Source: Chlamydoabsidia padenii (lineage: Eukaryota > Mucoromycota > Mucoromycetes > Mucorales > Cunninghamellaceae). Taken from it: a DNA stretch of 22,262 bases. Of the stretch, positions 9,948-18,825 are shown in pieces. Location of the stretch: contig JAIWND010000087.1 in assembly GCA_025330725.1 (NCBI GenBank), forward strand, positions 1 through 22,262. Direction: 5' to 3'. The notes below the pieces were generated by a model. The model was given only the letters and a program-made list of their open reading frames with translations. It made no database searches and was not told where the DNA came from. Made by a program: the position numbers and the translations under genes. The stretch's first letter is position 1. Each line of letters begins with the position of its first letter.

Positions 9948-10479
9948 TATCAATGTCCCAATAGAAATAGACTCCGACAGCACCACCACCAGCATCATTG
10001 TGCCACACCCGAATGGCCCAATCCATATCACTATACTACCTTCGGATTCTTCTTCTTCTTTGGCTTCCACTACATCGTCTCCACCATCTTCGGCATCATG
10101 GGAACCCTCTTCCTCTTCCTCCTCACCATCACCATTAGCATCCTCTGCCTCTTATTCTTACAACGCAGCTTACTTCGATGGTTTCTTCGCGGCCTTCAGC
10201 TCTGGTCCACGCAACAACTGGACGCAAGACGACCAGGAACGTGCTTTTCGGACGGTGGAACAGTTCCACATGGGGCACCTGAACTTCGGTGAGCTGGGCC
10301 GACAACTGGCATTACTACACCTACAAAGCTACTGGACCGATGTCGGCAGAGGCCTCGAAGACATTTTGGGAACAAGCGACAGCGGTGTTAACGAAACCTA
10401 CAATTTTTACGAAGAACGACTGGCCGAAGCTGACAACAACGCCTTGGTTTATGAGCGGGCATTTAATGACGCTATCTAG

Positions 10480-11117
10480 GACATTTATATTTGACTGTAC
10501 CCTTTTGCTTTTTATATACTATCACTTCTGAATAAATACTGTGATTTCTGTTCCGTATATATCCGGATTTAAAGCATTCTGATTTAACCTGATCTCATCC
10601 GATTCCCAAAACAAGTCGCTTCGGTATATTATTACCTTCCAACTTTAGTACTTCCTGCTCTGCTCCTCTGCATCTTAATTTGAGAACCAACCAAGTCTTC
10701 AATATATACAGTGTATATATAAGTGCTCCACCTGCCTAACCTGTTGATCTACGAAATTACGACGTGACCCCTGATTCGACTCCTGATACTGAAACAACTC
10801 TCATCAAGAGTGTAAACCACCGAACGACCAATTGGCGATGAACTGTCGTATTCTAACAGGCATTTAGTAACAATTGTGCTACATGCTGGAATACTCAGCT
10901 CGGATAAAATTATTCTAGAGCAGTCCCTCTGCCTGCAGTCCTGTTGTTATATCCAGGGAGTAGTTTTTGTATTACTGTTTTCTTCTCTCTCTCATTTTTA
11001 TCTAATAAACTTGACCCACACCTTTGTCTCAGTATCCATACAGTCTTTATTTACATCAACCACCACTACAACAAAAAGAATGTATAATGCAACATACTAC
11101 TTGTACTACTTCTTCTT

Positions 11118-11150
<33 letters not shown>

Positions 11151-12117
11151 GCCATTGAAGATTGCAGTCGAGTCTTGATCCAAATACAGTTATATGCGCC
11201 GTGGTTCTATGTAACGTATTATCCATATGCTAAACGTTTACGATACTATGATTACACCTAAATCTTTAGTGGAAGAAGTTGTTTTTTTTAGTAAAAAGAA
11301 AGATGGGGAATAATTATATTCATTACTTACAGTATCCCTAATATTTGTTTTGTGTATCGGCCTAACCAAGTAAGAGAGATTCACTATCGATGAGAGATAA
11401 ACGATTAGTAATTCATACCAGTCAAAAAGTCATCCCTTACTTACCTGTGCTGTAGATTGTATTGGAAACCATACCTATTGATAGACAAAAGAATACTGAA
11501 AGGCTATCTTTTTTCACTGCCAGTTTTTTTTTTCTGCAACTTATCTCAAACCAGCAAAGTAAACGGTAATTACGGCATACAGCACGAAAACCAAATAATA
11601 AGTAGTATACAGCTCATTGTTTAGGTAGATGCTTTGTGTATATTGTAGTTTCCTTGAAAGAAAGAAAAAAAAAGTTGATTAGAATCAATCTTCGCTGTTT
11701 TCTGTTTTGTATATGATGTTACGTGTTTTCAATCAACACATCAATTTGAATGTGTTCTTTTCCTTGCCATAAAGTAGAGGCTGTTTTCAAAGCGATGGGA
11801 AATTGAGAGCCATAATAATAGTAATGATAAAATAAAATAAAAGTGGAAGAGAAAAGAAAAGAAAGAAAGAAGAGGGAGAAAAAAAAGGCTATTAATGTAT
11901 TCAACGCGCTAAAATCCAGGCTAAATTGAAAAAAAGCACCAATCAAAAAAATTATTTTGACTCAAACAGAAAAAAAAAGACTTCAACTATGTAAAGGGCT
12001 TCCAATACAGTTACTATGATTAGATGAATCAGACGCATCGCTATCTTCTATTTTTCATTTTCTTTAAAGCATTCTGCACAAAGTTGTATTTATAATAAAA
12101 AAGTGTCTTTGTTATTA
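10480..12117. other. Long non-coding stretch
   Basis: No convincing exon was seen on either strand. AATAAA signals at 10531 suit the end of the interrupted gene. Around 10705-11010 a TATATATAAG motif and later AATAAACTTG resemble promoter and polyadenylation signals of an LTR, but I found no paired TG/CA ends or duplication. GA-rich tracts lie at 11655-11670 and 11840-11890. Confidence 0.5.
11118..11150 (+). repeat. (CTA)n microsatellite
   Basis: Eleven tandem CTA trinucleotides directly after a TTC-rich stretch. Confidence 0.95.
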
Positions 12118-12378
12118 CCCATTATACTGTTGAATTCTCATTGGAAACATCAAGATTGGTTGTTGAAGAAAGGACCCTGGCAATCGGAAGTCGACTTTTT
12201 TTTTCCACTATCATATTGTTGAATTCTCATTGGAAATATCAAGATCGGTTGTTGAAGAAAAGACCCTGGCAACAGGAAGTCGATTTTTTTAAATATCCAT
12301 TGTGTTATTGTGTTCTCGGAAACGTCAAGATTAGTTGTTGAAGAAAAGACCCTGGAAACCGCAAGTCGATTTTTTTTA
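12118..12378 (+). repeat. Three tandem repeats of about 89 bp
   Basis: Each unit contains TTGAATTCTCATTGGAAA or a variant (at 12130, 12219, 12308), then CAAGATTGGTTGTTGAAGAA, GACCCTGG and AAGTCGA plus a T run. The start-to-start distance is 89 bp in both cases. The third unit is the most diverged. No ORF runs through the array. Confidence 0.85.
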
Positions 12379-12476
12379 AGTAAAAGCGCCTAAAAAAAAG
12401 GAGGACATTTGAAATACCGCTAAATAGTAGCAAATCTGCGGTTTCAGGCCTCAACTACTCTTTTCAATATCCTGAG

Positions 12477-13696
12477 TTACATTTCAGATGTACAAATCCG
12501 TTGCCATGTACACCAAAAACGCTTTATTACGCACTTGGTGAGGCCGAACGGAAGTACCTTGAATTCGAATTGTCTATATCGAGTGTTGAATGCAGTTTTA
12601 GGAATGTCATCATTTTGGATACGTACTTGATGATAGCCACTTTTGAGATCCAAACTTGTAAAGTAAGAGGCACCATGCAAACAATCTAAACATTCGTCAA
12701 TACGAGGTAAAGGGTGAGCATTACTGATAGTGACTTTGTTGAGCGCCCTATAATCAATACGCATTTGCATTTCCCCGTTTTTCTTTTTCACAAATAGCAC
12801 AGGTGCACCCCAAGGAGACGAACTAGGCTGAATCAGACCGAGATCAGTGAGTTCTTGAAGTTGTTTACGTAGTTCGTCGAGTTCAGAGGACTCATCTTGA
12901 AGGGAGGTCTGTTGATAGGTGCAGCGTCTCCAGTGTTAATTACATGATGTACATCACGAGGTGGAGGAAGACCAGGAAGAGTGTCGCTGAAAACTTCACT
13001 ATATTCATCCAAGAGTTGTTGCCAGTCGTTATTCAAGGTAGAGACAGTGTTAATTGATTGATCTTTCCAATATACGACAAAGCATTCCAGGGGAGTTGTT
13101 TGCATTAGCCGTGCTAATTGTTTACCGGAAATGAGGTAATGGAGTTGTGCGCCCGATTGTTTGCCGTTGATAGGGTGAAGGACGTGGAGTCGACCGTCAG
13201 GACCACGTATTTGCCATTCATCGTTTTTCCAATTTGGGGTAGGATTTAAAGAGTTTAACCAGGACTGACCCAGGATGAGATCAAATTTACTGTCAAAGAT
13301 ATATGCAACCACCGGTATAGATAGTCCATCAAAAGCCGCCAACAGTTGTACTTGCTTGTCAATCGTAATTACATCACCACCTGCCGTTTCCACAGATCGA
13401 TTCGTCACAGGAGAAGTTAAGTGAGCAACTGGGAGTAGTCGAGATGAAGCATAATTATCAGTGGCCCCACTGTCAATTAGTATATTAAACTCTTGACCTT
13501 GAATGATGGTGGTGTAAAGAGGTAAGGTAGTGGCAATGGTGTTGCGTTCCGTCAAAAAGGTAGCATCGCATAAAGAAGACGAAGGCAAGTAATGGTTAGA
13601 AGACTGTCCTTTATTGTTCAAAACTATATTGTTGCTATTCATACTATTTTCCACTTCCCTATCTCCATTTGATGTCGGTTGGAGTTGCTGATCCAA
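12477..13696 (-). pseudogene. Ty3/gypsy pol: aspartic protease plus truncated reverse transcriptase
   Basis: The first frame (13696-12833) holds the retropepsin active site LIDSGATDNYAS and then FDLILGQSWL, typical of gypsy protease folds. The linker to reverse transcriptase follows: EYSEVFSDTLPGLPP and [12 protein letters not shown] single-base loss near 12883-12890 shifts the frame. The next frame reads [50 protein letters not shown] (first catalytic Asp of the polymerase) and VLPFGLT. After that the match is lost, so the YxDD motif is absent. The region between gag and pol is in a minus-one frame relation. ATG 13696 is only where the open frame first shows Met; coding probably starts upstream by frameshift or fusion. 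Confidence 0.88.
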
Positions 13697-13740
13697 AGAG
13701 GATTTTTGTTGTGTTATACGTAGCTGACCTCTGTTCCCAA

Positions 13741-14898
13741 TTACGTTTTTCGAAAATCCTGCTGGCGTCCCCCAAATTGGTTACCATCTTGATCTTGACG
13801 AGAAAAACTGCCATTCTTGTAATGATTGTCATATCTACGGCTTCGGCAATGACGTGCTATGTGACCTACTTTCTGGCAATAGTAACATGTTGGGCGTTGA
13901 TAGGATGAATTACCACCATGATTGTTGTTGAGTTGTTGTTGGATAGCGTTCAATTGTCCCATCATTGATTGTAAGAGATCCACATCCATAGGAGTTGGGC
14001 CATTGTAAGGAAGTTGCGGCTGATAACTAGTTGTCACTTGAGGAGGAGGAGGAGGAGGAGTAGCAGCCACTTCTTTGGTCATTTCAAAGTATTCGGCTTG
14101 TTGAATTGCTTGGATAATCGAAGTAGGATTACGAGATAAAACTTCATACTTGGGACCAGGTTGCAGACCATCGATAAAGTTGAATTTGGCTTCATCATCC
14201 GACAGAGTGGGGATTTCCATCAACAATTCCCTGAAGGCCTTGATATATGCAGAGATAGTACCCGTCTGTTGAAGACGGCGCATGTGTTGTCGAGCCAGCT
14301 CAGCAGCATTTTCTGGTTTAAATTCTTGACGAAGAGCCTTCTGAGAAACATTTCTTGGTGAGGTATAATATTAGATATAGTAAAATATATAAATATTAGT
14401 GAGATATAACTTTTATAAGATATTTCTTGAATATTGAAAGTCAGATGATCATATGAAATTCAAAAAAATTTAGAAAATAATGTTTTATTAGAAATTTTAA
14501 AGATTATATAAAATTGTAAAAAAAGTATTGTTATTAAATTTAGGGGAAATAGAAATGTTTCTCTCTGGAATTCCAGCCATGTCTTTTGTTCGTTCGTATC
14601 AGTGCCGCCACCAAATGAGAGCGTCATCACGAAGGAGGCTAGTACCAAAAGTCCGTTTTTGAAAGGATTCCATAGGAGTCGTGTCAAAGAAGTTGTTGAG
14701 AGTCGCCAACCAGTTTTCCACCGTTCTGTTACTATGTTCCCCATGGTATGTGTCTGGTAATTTTGTACGTACACCACCGGGAAAGATAGCGCCTTCTCGT
14801 TTACCCGCCATAAATTCCAGTTGTAACTTCTGTAGTTCTTGTTGTTTTTGTTGCGTAGAGTTTATTTCCGCCATCATTCTTAAAATCGTTATAGCCAT
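13741..14898 (-). pseudogene. Ty3/gypsy gag, interrupted by a MITE
   Basis: The N-terminal part (14898-14599) has a Gln-rich coiled segment followed by KLPDTYHGE, VENWLATLNNFF and LLRDDALIWWRH, matching gypsy capsid proteins. Near 14599 the frame shifts (WRH-stop versus TDTNEQKTWLEFQ). A 221-bp insertion at 14343-14563 then splits EFQ from KALRQEFKPEN. The downstream part has RRLQQTGTISAYIKAF, a Pro run, and one CCHC knuckle (CYYCQKVGHIARHC) before a basic Gly/Gln tail and stop at 13741. Gag would form the particle and package the RNA. No intact protein is possible from this copy. Confidence 0.87.
14343..14563. mobile_element. 221-bp MITE inserted in gag
   Basis: Perfect 13-bp terminal inverted repeats are present, GAGAAACATTTCT at 14343-14355 and AGAAATGTTTCTC at 14551-14563. 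They are flanked by TCT on both sides (14340-14342, 14564-14566). The interior is very AT-rich and non-coding. Deleting the insert with one TCT rejoins EFQ to KALRQEF in the gag frame, which shows it was a discrete insertion. A 3-bp duplication is compatible with Harbinger-like or CACTA-derived elements, but the family is not determined. Confidence 0.82.
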
Positions 14899-15011
14899 AT
14901 CTTCGTTTTTTGGTACTGTTCGTTGTCCATGTTTAATAATCTTTAGCCAAAAGACAGCGGTCCAAAGAGGTTACTGTGATGAGATAAATAAAACTAACAC
15001 AAGCTACCAAA

Positions 15012-15179
15012 TGTCACCAACCCAGGTAGTATGATTAGAAGTAAAAAGATACCCCCTTTATTAAAATCATTTGATACAATATTTATGCTAAATCTTTAAC
15101 TAAAAAGAGGGGAGAGAATAATAAAAGGTAAAAGAGAGAGGAAGAGAATAACAATAACTAAAATTGGAGTCATGGTGCA
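15012..15179 (-). repeat. Candidate 5' LTR of the gypsy element
   Basis: On the minus strand it begins TGCACC and ends GGTGACA. A CATAAATA box and AATAAA lie inside. It is followed by TTTGGTAGCTTGTG, resembling a primer-binding site for a tRNA ending GCTACCA. No second LTR is in the window, so the borders are inferred only from these signals and from the abrupt end of the neighbouring MULE frame at 15180. Confidence 0.45.
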
Positions 15180-16547
15180 TTTAAGGGTTTATAATTCCGA
15201 TGCCGACATTTCATCGCCCTGAAGAAGGTTTTCAAGGCTGCAATCCTTGCCGTGTCTGTATGTGGTTCAGATATGGCATTGGCATTGGTGTTAACCTTCA
15301 CAATCAAATAAGCGATTGGGTAGCCAGAGCTATAAACATTTGCAACAACACCGAAGAGCTCTAAACCAGCACAATTCATTTTGTACGTTGAATCGACATG
15401 GTACTCTATAATCTGGTCACTTTGAACAAGAATATCAAAAAATCCAGTTTTGAACCCCAAATAATTTACATCAACTACAGTACATAATTTAACATTAAGT
15501 ACAACAATAGATTAAATAAGTTTATTAGTAAAAATTGACAAAGTACCTACACTATAATCTGTACTATAATCTATACTATAATCTATAATCTATACCTAGT
15601 CATCCACCACACCCATAGCCATTTTGCACGTAGTCTTTCACCAGACCAATTACCGTTACTTACCTCTTCACAATCCAATTCTTCACGTAGCGACTGCACC
15701 AACATACGGCTTGATTCGAGCTGATCATCGGATTTCTTGTAAGAAGCTTGAAATGCATTACGCCAGGCGGTTGACACTTGTCCACGGTTTACAACATAAC
15801 AACATTGACCGACAACCTTTTCGTACAAGTTCACCGCATTGAGATCATTCACATCCATTTGCGAGGCGATGTCCGATTTGATGGCAGGTAGCATAGGACT
15901 TGTTGGAATCATTTGTAACTCCAATGCTTCTGGTCTTTCGTGATCGAGGTGGTGGACAACATTCAGATTGATCCAGCGGTACTTTCGGTTGATGAATCCA
16001 AATACCTTTTCTTTGCAATCGAAGGAATCCATCCGTTGGTAACGTCTGTGCAAACTCGATTATTCAATTTGGCGGCAAGCTACAAAAAAAAAGAGGAAGT
16101 CAATAACATTCTTGACTTTTACACATATTTACCGTAAGCATCCTGCGTGCAAACGAACTCGAAGGCCACACAATGTCGTAAGTCAGGGCGCCCTATATAC
16201 CGAGGATAGTACTCGTAGTGGTCAATATCCTTGACGAAGTCCAGGATCGCTTGATGCATTTGCTGATCTGGCATTCCGTAAAGAGTGGTGCCCATGAAGA
16301 TGTCAGTAGCCAGATAAACGCCATCATCACCGACTTCATCAGGATCCAAGAAGTAATGACGGATTTCAGAGCTGTATATGAGAGATGCTGGGGGTTTCGG
16401 TTGTGGTGTCTCTTTTCCACGGCAGTTGTAACAAGTTTTAAACAATTTATCAGCTCCAACACCAATAAAGAGTTGACGTTGTCTATAACATTTGCATCGG
16501 CTACAAAGTATGAGTGTATCGGCGCTAGTGGGTGTGGGAGTGTTCAT
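15180..16547 (-). pseudogene. MULE transposase with N-terminal zinc ribbon, interrupted by the gypsy LTR
   Basis: The start is ATG at 16547. Exon 1 (16547-16133) has a zinc ribbon at residues 15-42 (CSRC ... KTCYNC), then IFMGTTLYGMPDQQMH and YIGRPDLRHCVAFEF. Intron 16132-16080 (GTAAAT...TAG) joins to exon 2, which has TAA at 16060-16062 before MDSFDCKEKVFGF and VVHHLDHERPE. A second intron from 15663 (GTAAGT) or 15653 (GTAATT, which keeps phase) to 15475 leads to GFKTGFFDI, YHVDSTYKMN (first catalytic acid of MULE transposases) and ELFGVVANVYSSGYP. The frame ends abruptly after NYKPLN, where the putative LTR begins. The second and third acids are absent from the window. The lineage differs from the OTU-bearing MULEs. 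Confidence 0.72.
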
Positions 16548-16908
16548 AGTAGATGCGAAGAATAGAATGGAGAAAGAAGGAAAAAAATAAACTGCTTTTT
16601 TTTTATTTGTAAAATCGCGCTCCTTTTTTTTAAACAGAACCCGCGCGTGAGTGAGGAGTACCGTTAAATGCCCGTTAAAAATCTTGAGTCACATATTACC
16701 CAAGCCCCTCAGGTACAAAAACTTCCAAGCCATTTTGATATACCCCACTCACCAAATAAAGTCCCCATGAAAAAAAAGATCAAGTTGATTTTGGCAAATA
16801 AGTGAAGACACAACCATTCTTTAATATAATGTAAATATAATCTATTCTATAACATAAACCCAACCCAGGGAAAGGGAAGCGTATAACACCAAACTATAAA
16901 TAAAGAGA
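16548..16908. other. Non-coding spacer upstream of the zinc-ribbon MULE
   Basis: Purine-rich just before the ATG at 16547, then AT-rich. Motifs GTTAAATGCCCGTTAAAAAT and ACCCAAGCCCCTC near 16663-16713 faintly recall the TTTAAAnCCCG units near 1721-1790 and could be a MULE end. No mate was found. Confidence 0.35.
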
Positions 16909-17030
16909 GATATAAATTTGCATAATGATACCTGTCGTATATGGCAGTAGTTTATTTTATATTTTTATTTTTATTGAAGTGATTGATCTCGAAGTGAGCA
17001 ATCAAGTCAAGTTTTTATTTTTATTTTTTC
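16909..17030 (+). repeat. Dispersed repeat, copy B
   Basis: GATATAAA...CCTGTCGTATATGGCA...GCAATCAAGTCAAGTTTTT matches copy A (6607-6703) in the opposite orientation. A dyad (GATTG.../...CAATC) sits where copy A has GATTAC/GTAATC. Confidence 0.6.
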
Positions 17031-17105
17031 AGGAACCATACAAGTATATCCGTATCGTAACACAGTACTGGTTTGTTCCCTTCCTTTCGCGGCCTTTGAA
17101 ACTCA

Positions 17106-17202
17106 TTTTGCACCCTTTGCCCCCTAATTTTGCACTGATTGACACTTACTTTGCACCCATTGAGATGGGTAATCATAAGGTTTTTTACAATAAAATTGCA
17201 CC
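17106..17202 (+). repeat. Iterated TTTTGCAC motif, possible transposon end
   Basis: TTTTGCACC-type motifs occur at 17106, 17128, 17150 and 17195, with steps of 22, 22 and 45 bp. The spacing resembles the iterated AGAC motifs in the terminal repeats of the other Tc1-type element, so this may be the left terminal region of the element that encodes 17367-19520. No matching right end was found. Confidence 0.4.
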
Positions 17203-18600
17203 TTTTGAAAAGTGCACAGAGCATTGTAGAATTCATCTTTATATGGGAAAGAAGTTAATAAGTTGCTAATGATTTACAAAAAAAAAGCACTTGATTTTGG
17301 ATTTTATATATTTTATTGACCTCTTTTTCATAACATATTTCAAACTACGAGGTACTTTTGACAAATTTACAACATTTTTTCCTTGTTCAAGCACCTATCA
17401 AAGAATGATATTGAGTGCCTGATCCAACCTTCACAATCGGAAATAGTGACCAGTTTGGCAGCATCCTTGATTCTCGGTACCAATGCGACTTTGTCGGTAA
17501 TTTTCCCCCTCCTCACATTCATCTTAATCTTCGACCACATTTCTTCTATAGGATTAAGAAATGGCGAATACGTCGGGAGGACGTCGGGAGGTACATGCAA
17601 TTGTACCCGCGAGATTCAATTAGATGTTTCACTTCACCACTTTTATGGATGGGTGCGTTATCCATCACAAGGTAGCGCCCTTTCAACCCGTTCCTGTCGA
17701 GTTCATCCAATGTAGCCTCCAAAAACTGCAAATAGTGACTTGTCCGGGTACCCACACCACCATCCGCCACACCAGATTCGGAGACGTCCAGCTTTCTCTT
17801 TTTCTTGGAAGCAACAGCGGTTGGCTTGCGCACCGTCAAATTGATTATGCCTTGCTCACACATGGCGTCAATGATGGTAATCGAGACACCACGTTGAGTG
17901 GCAACTACCATTTTTGCAGGGGATCCTTTTTTTTGAACGACCAAATGTCCTTGAAATATGTAAGTTAAAACCGGCTTCATCAATAAACACACAACTATTC
18001 ATGTAGTGAAAGTCTGCTATCGTTTTCCACCAAGTGATTTTCTCTTTGCGGCTTTCCAAAACAAAGTCGCTGTTCCGAGCGGCAGGTAGCTTTTCCAGTT
18101 TCTTCATGGTAAGGTTACAATGCTTCTTGATATGCTTTGAGATTGCTGAGATACCAATTTCCAGACCAGGAAACGATTCCATAACCGCCTTTCTTGCTTC
18201 ATTCAAAGTTGCATTCGATTTTTTTTCGAAAAAATCCAGAAAAAATAAGGTATGAACTTGGAATAACTTTTGATTGCCATATTTTCTTTCCTTGGGTGCT
18301 TTGAGCTCAGGCATCTCGGTATCCGCTTCTTCGTCAATTTCCATACACTCGGCCAATCTTCTTTCTTCAATTATTATACGAGCCTTCCGAACATAATCTT
18401 GACCAGTTGTCGTATCATGCAAAATTCAATTAATAAAAGATAAAGCCCGCCCCGAAGCATCATGCCTCGATGCGGGATTTAAAATATAAAAGAGATCGAC
18501 GATCGACACAGTCAGTCTGTCTCCGATCGTATGAACAAAAACTCACAAGTTAAATGATTATAGAAAGAGAAACATCATGATCTATTCATATGGTATGATA

Positions 18601-18764
18601 TGATCATGAAAGTAATAATGGAACGGTCATTTAACAAAGAGAAAAAAAACGTTCTGTCATGCGGGGTTTCAATACAAACACCGTATCACACCATTACAAG
18701 ACAGAACGATTCTTTCCATGATACATCACATCAAAAGAAACTTTCCATCATAATTTCATGATCA
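18601..18764. repeat. Long imperfect foldback inside the solo LTR
   Basis: The outer arms TGATCATGAAA (18601) and TTTCATGATCA (18754) and the inner arms CGTTCTGTC (18650) and GACAGAACG (18700) are nested and co-linear, with partial pairing between them. The loop is about 40 nt. It could be a nested MITE or an LTR RNA structure. Confidence 0.65.
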
Positions 18765-18816
18765 ATTAATGATTGCAATTGGTTCTTACTACTCGTCCCA
18801 TAAAATCACATACATG

Positions 18817-18825
18817 TATAAATAG
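18817..18825 (+). promoter_or_regulatory. TATA box of the solo LTR
   Basis: TATAAATAG, followed by a pyrimidine-rich region typical of fungal start sites. It sets the probable U3/R border in the LTR. Confidence 0.5.

Larger units (their letters stand above)
7945..10479 (+). pseudogene. Gene of unknown function split by a Tc1/mariner-type element
   Basis: The left part (frame of 7944-8187) and right part (9950-10479) are both open. They join in the same frame when the element at 8188-9947 and one TA copy are removed: ...APGDC before the junction, NVPIEID after it. The right part has a Ser-rich segment (10054-10155), then a folded-looking region (AAYFDGFFAAFSSGP, TQDDQERAFRTVEQF, LALLHLQSYWTDVGR) ending NDAI-stop at 10479. 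The best ATG is 7945, but it needs a shift across the C5 run 7960-7964 to enter the long frame, giving a protein of about 255 residues. The alternative is an upstream exon using the TAG at 7940. Base composition is more GC-rich than its surroundings. I do not recognise the family and cannot exclude an unknown element gene. AATAAA-type signals follow at 10531. Confidence 0.7.
12477..15179 (-). mobile_element. Truncated Ty3/gypsy-type LTR retrotransposon
   Basis: On the minus strand the order is candidate 5' LTR (15179-15012), primer-binding-like site, gag (14898-13741), protease and the start of reverse transcriptase (to about 12525). The YxDD motif, RNase H, integrase and 3' LTR are missing. 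Similarity stops after PFGLT. Several frameshifts and a MITE insertion show that the copy is dead. Confidence 0.85.

Noticed and set aside
10705..11060. Second solo LTR
   Set aside because: TATA and AATAAA signals are present, but no TG/CA borders or target duplication could be fixed.
10876..11151. Plus-strand ORF ending in a Tyr run
   Set aside because: The Tyr run is just the CTA microsatellite; the rest has no coding character.
12118..12378. CRISPR-like array
   Set aside because: The units are whole 89-bp tandem copies without distinct spacers, in an eukaryotic setting.
14460..14777. Minus-strand ORF overlapping gag
   Set aside because: It is the out-of-frame shadow of gag plus the MITE; only the short piece TDTNEQKTWLEFQ belongs to gag.
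17047..17062. CAGTACTGG as the outer end of the second Tc1-type element
   Set aside because: No TA precedes it and no reverse-complement partner was found right of 19520.
16925..17269. Plus-strand hydrophobic ORF
   Set aside because: It is built on the dispersed repeat, poly-T tracts and the TTTTGCAC motifs.
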